A DNA stretch of 64,000 bases from Vibrio sp. SNU_ST1 (GCF_030563405.1 NZ_CP130748.1:1922001-1986000), one strand, 5' to 3'; counted from the stretch's first letter, positions 9,401 through 18,386 are shown. Program-made: numbers and translations. Notes: generated from the letters alone by a model not told the origin.

Positions 9401-10254
9401 GGAGTGTCGCTGTCTACATCTGTAATTACGATCTGACCAGACGTCACTAATTGGTTGGTGGTGTCATCTACATCAATGTCCTCAGTCACACTGCCCGAGT
9501 CATCCGTAGCGACTGCCGCATCATCAGTACCAATGATGGTGACTGTGATGACTTGTTCGCCACCGTCGGAGGTTTGCACTGTCGTCGTATCTTGAATTTG
9601 CTCGCCATCAGCAAGTTCATCAAATGGACTGTTGGCCACGAATGTCCACGTTCCATCCTCATTGACGACAAAGGTACCGAGGTCATTGTCACCTTCCGCA
9701 TCTTTGGCGATAAAGGTAACGTCCGGATCGTCAATGGTTAAAGCGCCCCCGGTTTCAATAGGCTCATCCTGCTCAAACTCAATAACGTTGGTTTCACCTG
9801 AAACAAGCGCAAGAGCAATGATATCGAAAAGAGCAATACTTTGAGTTTCGGATAATCCTTGAGATTCAAGCCCGTCAGTTTCAAAGTTCGTGGCAGCTAG
9901 AGTTTCAGCCCCTGTACGTTCAATTCTACCACTGTTGGTTAGACTTGAGCCTTGCTCACCAGCGGCGGTATCAAACTCATCACCCAATTCTGTTGGATCA
10001 AATCCTTCTTCAATAGCACGCTGAACTTGATCGATCGCATCAGCAGTGTCTAGCAAGTTTAGCTGGCCTTGGTCATCGACAAACCGTGCAGAAACGTTTG
10101 GCACGCTCTCTTCACTTGTTTCGACAGTGACAATGACGTCGCTAGCAGCTGGTTGCTCGCCCGGAGGCAAACGTCTAACTTGGCCTTGAGCGTCCAGCAC
10201 TATAACGCCGTTCGCAAGACCTAGTATATTTAGGTTGATATTTCCCATATCCAT
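6439..10254 (-). CDS. Type I secreted VCBS-repeat adhesin with LapG-type cleavage site
   Basis: About 1271 residues, highly acidic. Residues 1-95 (MDMGNINLNILGLANGVIVL, then QVRRLPPGEQ) form an N-terminal retention module like LapA/BapA adhesins. It is followed by DTAAGE, with the di-alanine TAAG at residues 96-99, where LapG-type proteases cut. Five tandem VCBS-type units of about 119 residues occupy roughly 242-836. A further Ig-like part follows, then an RTX-like GNDLLIGDSGDN near 1150 and a C-terminal type I secretion domain of the VCA0849 type. I start at the ATG at 10254; upstream codons lack the module. The divergent tolC-like and ompA-like genes fit a secretion locus, but no ABC/membrane-fusion, lapD or lapG gene is in the window. 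Expected role: biofilm adhesin under c-di-GMP control. Confidence 0.85.
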   Translation of the reverse strand: MDMGNINLNILGLANGVIVLDAQGQVRRLPPGEQPAASDVIVTVETSEESVPNVSARFVDDQGQLNLLDTADAIDQVQRAIEEGFDPTELGDEFDTAAGEQGSSLTNSGRIERTGAETLAATNFETDGLESQGLSETQSIALFDIIALALVSGETNVIEFEQDEPIETGGALTIDDPDVTFIAKDAEGDNDLGTFVVNEDGTWTFVANSPFDELADGEQIQDTTTVQTSDGGEQVITVTIIGTDDAAVATDDSGSVTEDIDVDDTTNQLVTSGQIVITDVDSDTPTFSDDGEFNLVGSTNESQLGVLSIDPDGAWTYVVNNDDVQYLDDDEFVTEVYTVTASDGTTSEVTITINGADDPSDITVGEGDSDTGEVTEDMDVDQESNNLATSGTLTITDVDDNDVAAFEPNGLFNPEGSTNDTALGFLTITDGGEWTYVVNNDDVQYLDDDEFVTEVYTVTAIDGTTSEVIITINGADDPSEITVGEGDSDMGEVTEDVEVDEVSNNLMATGTLTITDVDANDVAAFQPNGTFNPEGSTNDTALGMLTITDDGEWTYVVDNDDVQYLDDDEFVTEVYTVTAIDGTMSEVTITINGADDPSEITVGEGDSDMGEVTEDVDVDPESNDLMATGTLTITDVDANDVAAFQPNGMFKPEGSTNDTALGMLTITDDGEWTYVVDNDDVQYLDDDEFVTEVYTVTAIDGTTSEVTITINGADDPSEITVGEGDSDVGEVTEDVDVNEDTNELSVSGTLTITDVDTSDMPAFKPNGVFTPVGSTYALALGMLTITPEGAWSYVVDNDVVQYLNDDDTVIERYVVTAIDGVEHVIEITINGVNDAPEATSFTVVNDEDAIIPILFDSEDGGMPDYISDLEDDHDEVPLNIRIESLPTNGSLLYTDENGVTREIVQSDVDNGVLFVPNNISFVAGPGEMFEMGFSGDSDDMPDLVDGFYNWGVEVSPTERLITLDNGNTITVTIEDNNGKPLKQYQGEQNHVGYGIGDIDGRGMNKQETLVLDFTNNPLGVVDFGLDGLGGSFNTNSNVYVEVLYTFADGTTHTEQYQKDPGDTGSSQILYDFSYSSPDNPIVGMELSSTGGNWELRYVQGNEEVTEDPQFDYVAVDSNGAESTVETVTIDIEEPQQYNVISAASNEPLYAESGNDLLIGDSGDNIFNWLDSTLDNGTDIIKDFELYTEGAGDLIDLNDLLEDPQDETQMAELLGMIEVSVNGDDITLSIPINGGSDTQTIVVEGIATEMGASVDLGNDISVLAELIKNDAA
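7744..9530 (-). repeat. Five 357-bp tandem VCBS coding repeats
   Basis: Equivalent points of successive units lie exactly 357 bp apart (for example 8101, 8458, 8815 and 9172), equal to 119 codons. The three middle units are near-identical in DNA, while the first and last are more diverged. This suggests recent expansion by recombination inside the gene. Confidence 0.9.
9958..9969 (-). other. TAAG di-alanine cleavage motif codons
   Basis: The codons ACC GCT/GCC GCT GGT (minus strand) encode Thr-Ala-Ala-Gly directly after the predicted retention module. In Pseudomonas LapA the periplasmic protease LapG cuts between two alanines at about residue 108; here they are at about residues 97-98. Confidence 0.6.
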
Positions 10255-10548
10255 ATTCCCACTTCTGCCCAGAACACACCAAACGCGGATCCAATCCCAC
10301 TCTACGCTGTGGCTATTTCCTACAATAAATTTAGTAGCGCCACTATTGATAATCAACTCACTAAAAGAGGTGGTTATGGGTATTTTTAAATTAGTCAATA
10401 GCAATAGCGACTTACATTCAAAAAAAAACCAACAAACTTCGCATTTTTTTGCAAATGTCCTAAGCTTCGTTTAATACCATAAGCTCAAGTCATCGATAAA
10501 CGTTGGATGAGAAATGAATGAGCCGTTAAAAGTAGAAGGAGTGCTACT
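10255..10548. promoter_or_regulatory. Divergent promoter region, adhesin / tolC-like gene
   Basis: This 294-bp AT-rich gap contains an A9 run near 10424 and a T7 run near 10446. It must hold the promoters for both the adhesin (left) and the outer-membrane channel (right). No operator could be assigned with confidence. Confidence 0.5.
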
Positions 10549-11856
10549 TTGAAATTGTTTAAGTTATCCATAATGAGTTGCTTAGTTGCTGCAACACCAC
10601 TCGCCGCTCAAACTCTGGAACAGTCAGTGGCTATTACCTTGGCAACCAATCCAGAGATAAAAAGCATCTTTAACGAATATGTGAGCGTTAGAAAGCGTAA
10701 TGACGCCTCTGGTGGGGCATACAGGCCCAGTATCGACCTTGATGCCGGTATTGGTTATGAAGGTATAAACCCTGCACCAAATAACGGTCCAGACACAGAT
10801 CTAACAAGAAAGGAAGCAACGATTTCCCTCACTCAATTGCTGTGGGACGGTTCCTCTACTCTGAACGATATTGACCGTACCGCTGCAGAAGCCGAGTCAG
10901 TTCGTTTGCAATTGATAGCAGATGCCGAAGACAAAGCACTGGAGGTAACACAAATATATCTCGACGCAGTAAAAGCGACTGAGGTACTGGCGCTGTCAGA
11001 AAGTAACCTTGCGATACACAAGAAAATCTATAAAGACATAAAAAAACGAGCGAGTTCAGGCATAGGTTCTACCGCAGACGTTTCGCAGGTAGAAGCTAGG
11101 ATTGCCAAAGCTCATGGTAACTTATTGGCCGCCCAGAATAATTTGATCGACACACATACCCAATTTAGAAGGGTTGTAGGACAAGAACCACTAGGTCTGA
11201 TTTACCCGAGGGCCGATATATCTTGGATTCCACTGTCATTGTCAGATGCCCTAGTTGATGCTTTAGATAAACACCCTGTAATTAAAATAGCGGCGGCAGA
11301 TGTCGACGCAGCACATTTTCAATACAAACAGTCCAAAGGCGTAAACTACCCTACATTCTCTATAGAAGCGTCTCAGTCATGGCGTGATGATGCAGGAGGC
11401 GATGAAGGTTCAAGTCAAGAAACGCTCGCAATGCTGAGAATGCGGTATAACTTGTATAACGGTGGTGCAGACAGCGCGAATTCAGAAGCTTCTGCTTACC
11501 AACTAAATAAGGCGAAAGATCTTAGAGATCGTGCTTATCGCCAAGTCGAAGAAGGACTTCGCCTCTCATGGAGCGCCTTAGATCTCACACTGCAACAGAA
11601 AAACTTTTTGTCCGATCATGTTGATTCAGCTTCAGAAACCGTTATCGCCTATGAAAAACAATACCGTATAGGAAAGCGTACTCTGCTTGACCTGCTCAAC
11701 ACTGAGAACGAACTATTTGAAGCCCGTAAAGATTATCTGGATGCCCATTATTCGGAGCAGTACGCTAAATACCGAGTGATGAACGCAACAGGTTCTTTAT
11801 TGAATGCTCTGTTGGTTGATATACCAGAAGAGTGGACAACGGCCGTGGAGTATTAA
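10549..11856 (+). CDS. TolC-family outer-membrane channel of a type I secretion system
   Basis: The 435-residue protein starts with a signal peptide (MKLFKLSIMSCLVAATPLAA). It has the repeated coiled-coil/beta layout of TolC (OEP) proteins: an N-terminal half with LTQLLWDGSSTLNDIDR and a C-terminal half with MRYNLYNGGADSANSEAS, both typical strap motifs. The start is TTG at 10549, chosen because a strong AGAAGGAG lies 7 bases upstream and the signal peptide begins there. The family exports RTX/VCBS proteins through LapE/TolC-like channels; the divergent adhesin is the likely client. The stop overlaps the next gene's ATG by one base, so the two are co-translated. Confidence 0.9.
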   Translation: MKLFKLSIMSCLVAATPLAAQTLEQSVAITLATNPEIKSIFNEYVSVRKRNDASGGAYRPSIDLDAGIGYEGINPAPNNGPDTDLTRKEATISLTQLLWDGSSTLNDIDRTAAEAESVRLQLIADAEDKALEVTQIYLDAVKATEVLALSESNLAIHKKIYKDIKKRASSGIGSTADVSQVEARIAKAHGNLLAAQNNLIDTHTQFRRVVGQEPLGLIYPRADISWIPLSLSDALVDALDKHPVIKIAAADVDAAHFQYKQSKGVNYPTFSIEASQSWRDDAGGDEGSSQETLAMLRMRYNLYNGGADSANSEASAYQLNKAKDLRDRAYRQVEEGLRLSWSALDLTLQQKNFLSDHVDSASETVIAYEKQYRIGKRTLLDLLNTENELFEARKDYLDAHYSEQYAKYRVMNATGSLLNALLVDIPEEWTTAVEY

Positions 11857-12467
11857 TGATGAAAATAACTTACTTATTACTTCCCGTATTAACGATGACT
11901 TTATTTGCCTGCTCCAATCAGTCGCGAGAAGCCTACATCGAGACGCCCGAAGCTGAACAAATTGCCGATCTGCAAGACGATGATAAAGATGGTGTAGTAA
12001 ACGCGCGAGATACCTGCCCTGGTACACCAGAAACATCACAAGTCGACAATGATGGCTGTGGTGAAACAATTAGAGCAGAAGAAGTACGACAGCTAAAAAT
12101 ACTCTTTGCTCATGACTCATTTGAAGTAAACCCAATATTTTCTAGCCAAATTAGCACCATGGCAGAATTTCTTGAAAACTACAAAAGCGCTTCAATTGAA
12201 ATCCAAGGTTACGCCAGTAAAGTGGGGTCCAACGAATACAACTTAGACTTGTCAAAGAAACGAGCAAACAATGTACAAGACGAGTTACTTTCGAATGGTA
12301 TAGAACCGGAGCGCGTGAGAATTGTTGGCTATGGTGAAGAACGCTTAGAAAACGATGGTGACGACCCTACCTCACACGCACTGAACCGTAAGGTAACCGC
12401 GACCGTAGTTGGGTTAAGTGAGCAGATCGTTGAAGAGTGGACCATTTTTACCACACTAGAAAAATAG
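11856..12467 (+). CDS. OmpA-family lipoprotein with calcium-binding TSP3-like segment
   Basis: About 203 residues. The start MMKITYLLLPVLTMTLFACS gives a lipoprotein signal with Cys at residue 19. Next is an acidic DDDKDGVVNARDTCPGTP segment like thrombospondin type 3 calcium loops. The C-terminal OmpA domain (about 85-190) has IEIQGYASKVGSNEYNLDLS and a RVRIVGYGEE motif that bind peptidoglycan. ATG at 11856 or 11859 is possible; GGAG lies just upstream. It likely anchors or stabilises the type I secretion/adhesin machinery at the outer membrane, as OmpA-like genes often sit in such loci. Confidence 0.85.
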   Translation: MMKITYLLLPVLTMTLFACSNQSREAYIETPEAEQIADLQDDDKDGVVNARDTCPGTPETSQVDNDGCGETIRAEEVRQLKILFAHDSFEVNPIFSSQISTMAEFLENYKSASIEIQGYASKVGSNEYNLDLSKKRANNVQDELLSNGIEPERVRIVGYGEERLENDGDDPTSHALNRKVTATVVGLSEQIVEEWTIFTTLEK

Positions 12468-12538
12468 TATGTCATTGTCACTGAAATGTAAGGTATAAAA
12501 TAAGTTATCTTACAAATACAGCTTAGCTTCAAGATCAA

Positions 12539-12573
12539 TAAAGCCGTGATAGGGTTACCCATCACGGCTTTTT
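12539..12573 (+). terminator. Terminator of the tolC-ompA operon
   Basis: A 10-bp GC-rich stem (AAGCCGTGAT at 12541-12550 with ATCACGGCTT at 12561-12570) is followed by T residues. Confidence 0.85.
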
Positions 12574-12703
12574 GTTCTTTGTCGTCACATGAATCGTAAA
12601 GGTGATTCCGTGACTCTTCTTGCTACTCAGGAATTGGTTTGTTACTCAGTGAGTAGGCTCGCTATCAAGCGAACCTACTACCGAGTATAGTTTTACCTAC
12701 CAA

Positions 12704-13867
12704 TTATAGCTTTACTTCATGTTGCTTCGTTTTCGGTAAAGAAATACTTAGCAGGAAATAACCTAAGATAGCTGCAGTCGTTGACCCCATCAGGATACCT
12801 AATCGAGCAAGCGTATCAAAGTCTGCGTTCGTTGGTCCAAATGCTAGCGATGAAATAAAGATAGACATCGTAAAGCCAATACCACACAACACAGATACCG
12901 CGAAGATATTCATGAAGTTCACACCTTCAGGAAGCTTAGCTACGCCCGTTTTCACAGCACCCCAGCTGAATAGGAAGATACCCAGTGGCTTACCCACCAA
13001 TAGACCCATAGCAATACCAAGCGGTAGCATACCTGTAAGATTTGAAATTGAGATGCCTTCTAGTGATATACCTGCGTTTGCAAATGCGAAGATTGGCAAA
13101 ATTGCAAAAGCGACGTATGGGTGCAGAGCATGTTCTAGGTGCTTCAGCGGAGAACGCTCTCCTTTATTGCCTTTCAGTGGGATAGCAAAACCAATGACTA
13201 CACCTGCCAATGTTGCGTGAACACCTGACTTCAATACTGCGAACCACAGAATTGCACCAACAATAAGGTAAACACTCAGCTTAGTTACATGCTTGTTGTT
13301 TAGCATGAACAACACACCAGTCGCAATGAAGCCAACCGTTAGTGCAAGCGTCGATAGATCGCCTGAGTAGAACAGTGCAATGATAACAACAACACCTAGA
13401 TCATCGATAATTGCCAACGCTAGTAGGAATACCTTCAAACTTACCGGTACACGGTTACCAAGAAGAGCCATGATACCCAATGCGAAAGCGATATCAGTTG
13501 CAGCTGGGATAGCCCAACCTTGAAGCGCTTCAGGGTTACTTGAATTGAATAGCACGTAAATAAGTGCAGGAGCTAGCATACCACCCACCGCTGCGATAGC
13601 TGGGAAGATTGCTGTCTCTTTAGACTTTAATGCACCTTCTAACAGTTCGCGCTTAACTTCTAAGCCAATTAGAAGGAAGAAGACAGCCATTAAGCCATCG
13701 TTAATCCAGTGTGATACAGACATACCAAGAACATAGCTGTGCAGTACCCCTTGGTACATTTCGTTCAATGGTGAGTTTGCTACAAACATTGCGATCGCCG
13801 CAGCGATGACTAGTATGATGCCGCCAGCAGATTCCAATTTAAAGAAGTCACGGATGACGTCGGTCAT
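12704..13867 (-). CDS. nhaA: Na+/H+ antiporter NhaA
   Basis: The 387-residue inner-membrane protein is the same length as E. coli NhaA (388) and exchanges Na+ for H+ for sodium and alkaline tolerance. [20 protein letters not shown] holds the Asp equivalent to D133, and [10 protein letters not shown] holds the essential Asp pair D163/D164. The start is the ATG at 13867 ([19 protein letters not shown]), with AAGGG upstream; longer in-frame codons do not match the family. It is monocistronic in appearance; no nhaR is adjacent. Confidence 0.95.
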   Translation of the reverse strand: MTDVIRDFFKLESAGGIILVIAAAIAMFVANSPLNEMYQGVLHSYVLGMSVSHWINDGLMAVFFLLIGLEVKRELLEGALKSKETAIFPAIAAVGGMLAPALIYVLFNSSNPEALQGWAIPAATDIAFALGIMALLGNRVPVSLKVFLLALAIIDDLGVVVIIALFYSGDLSTLALTVGFIATGVLFMLNNKHVTKLSVYLIVGAILWFAVLKSGVHATLAGVVIGFAIPLKGNKGERSPLKHLEHALHPYVAFAILPIFAFANAGISLEGISISNLTGMLPLGIAMGLLVGKPLGIFLFSWGAVKTGVAKLPEGVNFMNIFAVSVLCGIGFTMSIFISSLAFGPTNADFDTLARLGILMGSTTAAILGYFLLSISLPKTKQHEVKL

Positions 13868-14104
13868 GATTTCGCCCTTATATTTATTATTTAAATAAAC
13901 GAATAACAAAGAATAACCACGAGTTTATATCCAAGCTCTATCGATAGATAATCACTTCTTCGGATGTTTAACTTCGGTTTTTCCTACAAATACTAAACAA
14001 TACGTCGTATATTCCATAATGTTGTTATGCACCATGAATTAAGTATAGATGAGTTCACCAAGGCTGTATGCACAAATAATTCGAGGGTTGTCGGAATATC
14101 AAAC
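13868..14104. other. Intergenic region upstream of nhaA
   Basis: This stretch shows no open gene. It presumably contains the nhaA promoter; no specific operator was recognised. Confidence 0.3.
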
Positions 14105-14133
14105 ATAAAAAAAGGCTATCAAATGATAGCCTT
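14105..14133 (-). terminator. Terminator of the ABC/lipocalin-like operon
   Basis: A 10-bp stem (14112-14121 with 14124-14133) with a 2-base apparent loop follows an A-rich run, giving T residues on the minus strand just after the operon's last gene. Confidence 0.75.
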
Positions 14134-14142
14134 AGGTGTTTT

Positions 14143-15291
14143 TTAGTAGCCGGTTAACTGCATAAAGCCTGTTGCTTCATGGCTTCCGCTCGCCATAATT
14201 GGCCCTTCCCAATAGGGTATGACAAAAGGCAGCCACATATCTCTACGTTTGATACGCGTAGTAAGATTGATATCGTGTTGTGGCACGTTAATAATCCATT
14301 GGAGCGGCATTCTTCTACCATTCAGTAGCGTCGTATTCTGTAAAGGCTTGATAGAAATATCGGAGTCCGTTAGCTGATATACTTTGCCCGAACGCGTTGC
14401 CAATGTTCCAAACACATACGGCAATTGTTGATTATGGCGATAGCGGTTAATGCTCAGCGCAGTACCGTCATCGAGATTAAACACGAACCAATCCCAGCCT
14501 TGCTGACCCACTCCAAGTAAACCACTACCCCATTCTTTATGTACCCACGCGGTACCTTCAACTTCTTTGGCTACACCATCGAGATTCAAAACCCCACTCA
14601 AAGATAAAAATGGAGCACTGAAGTTATAAGACGCGACAGGCAATAAATCGTGCTTTTTCTGATAGCCGTTATCGCCGTTGAGCACGTATGGCCCTTTCGC
14701 AATAGTGTCGAGTTCAAGGCCAAACGTATCGGTTTGTACTTGAAGGCGACCTGGAAACGGTGTGTTACCCAGAGCACGCCAGTTCCAGTTGTCAATCCAA
14801 ATTCTAAACGGATGACTGGTCATACCCGCCTGTCCAATGCCACCACGCGCCAAACGCTGCTCTTTCCAAACTTTAGATTCAGACGAAATTACCACATTTG
14901 AAATATAAACCTGCGGGCTTTGCCACCCCCGAGTTTCTCTCTCATCGGTTGCTATACGGAAGAAGCTCCACTGTACCGAGTACTTTTTACCATCATCCCC
15001 TTTTAGAGAAGCAAAATAATGCCACCACTCATGCTGGAATTCTGGATGGAACTGGAAATCACGAGGCAACGAAACGCCGCGGTCTGGTAATACAGGTTCA
15101 AACACATTGAAGTATTCGCTTACGAGTACTGAGTTAACCTCATTCTCGCCCTTATCGCCAACATCGACAAAATAGGAATAGTACGCCCATACACCTAAAA
15201 TAATGCCAAAGAAACCAATCAGTAATAGAGCGGAAACAAATCGGTGTCTGAGTTTTTTTGAGCCATTTCGTTGAAGCATATTAAAGCGCAT
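14143..15291 (-). CDS. CrtC/AttH-type lipocalin-like exported protein
   Basis: The 382-residue protein has an N-terminal membrane anchor (about residues 18-42) and an outward domain starting with FHPEFQHEWWHYFASL. Its C-terminal half has WVHKEWGSGLLG and GWDWFVFNLDDGTALS. These are hallmarks of the carotenoid 1,2-hydratase/AttH-like fold, in which EWWHY is highly conserved. In Vibrio this protein accompanies an FtsX-type permease and is not tied to carotenoids. It overlaps the permease by 11 bp, so it is translationally coupled and is the last gene of a three-gene operon. A second ATG 4 codons in is an alternative start. Its ligand is unknown. Confidence 0.75.
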   Translation of the reverse strand: MRFNMLQRNGSKKLRHRFVSALLLIGFFGIILGVWAYYSYFVDVGDKGENEVNSVLVSEYFNVFEPVLPDRGVSLPRDFQFHPEFQHEWWHYFASLKGDDGKKYSVQWSFFRIATDERETRGWQSPQVYISNVVISSESKVWKEQRLARGGIGQAGMTSHPFRIWIDNWNWRALGNTPFPGRLQVQTDTFGLELDTIAKGPYVLNGDNGYQKKHDLLPVASYNFSAPFLSLSGVLNLDGVAKEVEGTAWVHKEWGSGLLGVGQQGWDWFVFNLDDGTALSINRYRHNQQLPYVFGTLATRSGKVYQLTDSDISIKPLQNTTLLNGRRMPLQWIINVPQHDINLTTRIKRRDMWLPFVIPYWEGPIMASGSHEATGFMQLTGY

Positions 15292-17734
15292 CCCTCAGTG
15301 ATTTCATCGGTGTGTTCCGAATCATTCTCATCACTGGCAATGCACCAGCTAACATCAATGCTGCCATGGCCCACGCAAATGTCTGCAAATAGTCCCAAGG
15401 AATCACTTGTAATTCGAGTGACCACCCAAAAGACTGCTTAATGACGATATCGACGATCAAGCTGGCTAACGCCAATCCAAGCGGGATAGCAATCAAGGAA
15501 GAAATAAGTCCGAATACAAACAACTGCAAGCTGCCTGTAAAAATCAGCTCTTTTGCCGACACCCCTAAGCAACGTTGCAATGAAATATGCCTTTGTCGAG
15601 ATACTTCACCCGCAACCGTCGCAAAGAAAATACCGAAGACCGCGATGACCAAAGTGATGTTACCCAATGTATCCGCTATCGCGAAGGTCCTATCAAACAC
15701 TCTCATCGCCTGACTGTGAATATTGTTATTATCAAAAATACGTTCGGATCCAAGCCTGAAAACACTTTCCAGTCGACTTCGAAGTCCTACCGAATTGACA
15801 TCATCTTTTAGTATGACGCCTAGGCCAACATTTCCGCGTCCAGCAAACCCAGATAGCCAGTTTCGATGTGACATCATGACTTGATGGTAAGGGTTTCCAT
15901 AATCGTAATAAACACCGACAACCTGCCAACCAGAGCCAAGATTGTCATAAAGGTCTATATAGTCGCCTGGGCGAATCCCTAACTTGAGAGACATCGATTC
16001 ACTGATCAACACACCTTTCGAATGATGCAGGTGGTACCAGTAATTCGGAATGCCTAACTTGATCGTCAGCGCTTCTAATTCTCCTTCAGAAGGACCAGTA
16101 CTGACCACCTGGGTACTTCCGACAGGGGAAGCGACATCTTTCTCCCAACGCCACCAAACTGAATCGACTTCAGGCTGTTCTGACAGCCAATTACTCATAC
16201 GTGCAGCGGCGTTGTTGGTTGGGTAGATATAAAGGTCTGCAGCCAAACGCTGTGTTAACCATTTATCGGTGGTATCCCTAAAGCTACCCACCATGGTTTC
16301 TACACCAATATTCGCTGTTAACGCTAGCATGAACGCCATTGTCGCCACACCACGATAACTCATGCTTGAAGCGGCATCCGCAAAGAACCAGCGAGCACGA
16401 ACCCAACGCAGTGAATAAGACAAACTGTTGAACAGCTTCCACATCAAGAAAGGCGTAAACAAAGCCACACTGACGAGCATCAGGGCAATAATCGCAAAAC
16501 CAGATTCTTGTGTTTGTGGGGCTTGATACACAGCGACAGCTGCAACCAAGAAACCACAACCAATCAATGCTTGCCAAGTAAACTCAGTGCCAGCAAAACG
16601 CATCAAAGATAAACGAGATGACAAACGAATCGGTTGCGACCTCAGCAAACGAACCAATGGCCATGCACACGCTAGGAATGCACCAAGCAACGCCATTAAT
16701 AAGCTATAACCACTCCAACGCCAACTCCAGCTAAGGGTTAAGCCCACATTCGCATCGTAAAGATCACCTAAACTCGAAGAAACGGCAGGTAACAGTTGGT
16801 TTGCCAACATGACACCGAATACATTGCCGCAGATCCAGCTAAGTAAAACTAATAGTAATAACTCTAAGCAAAGCGCTTTAGTCAGTTGCCAACCAGACAC
16901 ACCTGTTTGTCTCAAGATTCCGACGAGTGGTTGGCGCTGAATGAAAGACAGCGACATCGCTTGATAGAAAATAAACAAGCCAACGACAAACGACAGCATG
17001 CCCATCGCTTTTAGATTTAAGTGGAAAGCACTAGTCAATGACTCAAGCTCAGCTTTAGAGCTGCGAGAGATTGTCAAACCATTGGGCAACATGTTTTTAA
17101 GACGTTCAAACTTCTCGGGAGGCATGTCTGAACACGCAATCACGGAAAGCCCTGCGCTGCGTTTAAGCATTCGGAGCAAGGAGATATCCGCAATCAACCT
17201 TGTACCATTAATCAGGTTATTTTGGTCAACCACCACAGGACCAAGCTCAGAGCCATCCATAAGTGGAATGTAGTCCCCATCCTTCCATTCCATATGTTCA
17301 GCAAGATCATCACTCACCAAGATCGGATATGGTGGTTTCATGAGATCCAACGTGGTGAGTTCTTTTAGAGCAGCACCAGGCTGAAGCTGAAGCATAGAAA
17401 CAGGATCTATGCCGATCAACATAAAATTTGCGCCGTTTTCATCAGTGATACTATGGTGGTCAAAAGGAGAACACTGCTGAAAGCCTTCACGGCGAAGCTG
17501 AATGTAAAAACCTTGCGGGATTTTATTCGCGTTATGTTTTGGTCGAATACGGTAAGGAAGAGGATTCGAAAAGAGTTTTTCGCCATGCGTATAACTTTGC
17601 TTGGCGTGTTGGTTGATAGCGGTAACACCAACCAAAAGTGATACGCCAAGGGTTAAACCAAGCCATACCAAGATAATCTGAAGTGGGTAACGTCGATAGT
17701 GACCAAGTAGTGCTTTAACTACGGGCCATAACAT
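15281..17734 (-). CDS. ABC transporter permease, FtsX/MacB type
   Basis: The 817-residue protein has an N-terminal helix (YPLQIILVWLGLTLGVSLLV), a large extracytoplasmic domain, and a second set of helices with a second periplasmic domain before the last three helices. This duplicated FtsX layout matches LolC/E- or AttF-like permeases. It would act with the downstream lipocalin-like protein and the upstream ATPase in moving lipidic substrates or lipoproteins from the inner membrane; this is inference. The ATG at 17734 is chosen over upstream codons because an AAGGAGGG site lies 7 bases before it. It overlaps the ATPase gene by 20 bp. Confidence 0.85.
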   Translation of the reverse strand: MLWPVVKALLGHYRRYPLQIILVWLGLTLGVSLLVGVTAINQHAKQSYTHGEKLFSNPLPYRIRPKHNANKIPQGFYIQLRREGFQQCSPFDHHSITDENGANFMLIGIDPVSMLQLQPGAALKELTTLDLMKPPYPILVSDDLAEHMEWKDGDYIPLMDGSELGPVVVDQNNLINGTRLIADISLLRMLKRSAGLSVIACSDMPPEKFERLKNMLPNGLTISRSSKAELESLTSAFHLNLKAMGMLSFVVGLFIFYQAMSLSFIQRQPLVGILRQTGVSGWQLTKALCLELLLLVLLSWICGNVFGVMLANQLLPAVSSSLGDLYDANVGLTLSWSWRWSGYSLLMALLGAFLACAWPLVRLLRSQPIRLSSRLSLMRFAGTEFTWQALIGCGFLVAAVAVYQAPQTQESGFAIIALMLVSVALFTPFLMWKLFNSLSYSLRWVRARWFFADAASSMSYRGVATMAFMLALTANIGVETMVGSFRDTTDKWLTQRLAADLYIYPTNNAAARMSNWLSEQPEVDSVWWRWEKDVASPVGSTQVVSTGPSEGELEALTIKLGIPNYWYHLHHSKGVLISESMSLKLGIRPGDYIDLYDNLGSGWQVVGVYYDYGNPYHQVMMSHRNWLSGFAGRGNVGLGVILKDDVNSVGLRSRLESVFRLGSERIFDNNNIHSQAMRVFDRTFAIADTLGNITLVIAVFGIFFATVAGEVSRQRHISLQRCLGVSAKELIFTGSLQLFVFGLISSLIAIPLGLALASLIVDIVIKQSFGWSLELQVIPWDYLQTFAWAMAALMLAGALPVMRMIRNTPMKSLRDAL

Positions 17735-18386
17735 GCAGTTGCCCTCCTTGTAGGCGAATTCTGCCATCCATATGCAATGCAACTTTCTCACTGTGTGTCA
17801 CCAGCAATAAGGTACATTCTAATTGGCGGGCCAAAGAGGTCAGCAAACGCATTACGGCTTCCGCATTGCGCTCATCAAGGCTTCCCGTTGGTTCATCAGC
17901 CAACAAGATTTTCGGTTCCATATACAAGGCACGAGCAATCGCAGCACGTTGTTGCTGGCCACCAGACGCTTCTTCAGGGTAACGACCAAGTAAAGGCATA
18001 AGGTCTAAAGCAGAAAGAATCTGTCTCCAGAGCCCCTTATCTTCAGGTAAACCTTTTAACTGGCGGCAAAAACGGATGTTGTCGGCAATGTTAAGCGTCG
18101 GCAACAAATTAAATTGCTGAAAGATATGACCGATGTTGTTTCTACGATAAGCGGTGCGGTCACGCTCGGTCGAGTCGTGCATATCGAAGTGAGGGAAAGC
18201 GATTTCACCTGAATCGGCGAGGTCTAAACCCGCGATAAGATTCAGTAAAGTACTCTTACCAGAGCCACTTTCTCCCATTAATGCCAGCTGATCACCTTGG
18301 TTTAATGTTAATTCAGCACCTTGCAAAACAGGGTGAAACTCCCCCCCATCGACATAGCCTTTACATAGGTCTGACAGCTTTAACAT
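17715..18386 (-). CDS. ABC transporter ATP-binding protein, LolD/MacB type
   Basis: The 223-residue nucleotide-binding domain has Walker A GESGSGKST, Q-loop FQQFNLLPTL, signature ASGGQQQR, Walker B ILLADEPTGSLD and the switch His in LLVTHS. The family (LolD, FtsE, MacB) pairs with FtsX-type permeases, and the permease gene overlaps it by 20 bp. I start at the ATG at 18386; a GTG four codons upstream is possible. It is the first gene of the three-gene operon. Confidence 0.9.
   Translation of the reverse strand: MLKLSDLCKGYVDGGEFHPVLQGAELTLNQGDQLALMGESGSGKSTLLNLIAGLDLADSGEIAFPHFDMHDSTERDRTAYRRNNIGHIFQQFNLLPTLNIADNIRFCRQLKGLPEDKGLWRQILSALDLMPLLGRYPEEASGGQQQRAAIARALYMEPKILLADEPTGSLDERNAEAVMRLLTSLARQLECTLLLVTHSEKVALHMDGRIRLQGGQLHVMARS

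Noticed and set aside
7744..9530. CRISPR-like periodicity
   Set aside because: The 357-bp period is in-frame coding repetition without short repeats and unique spacers.
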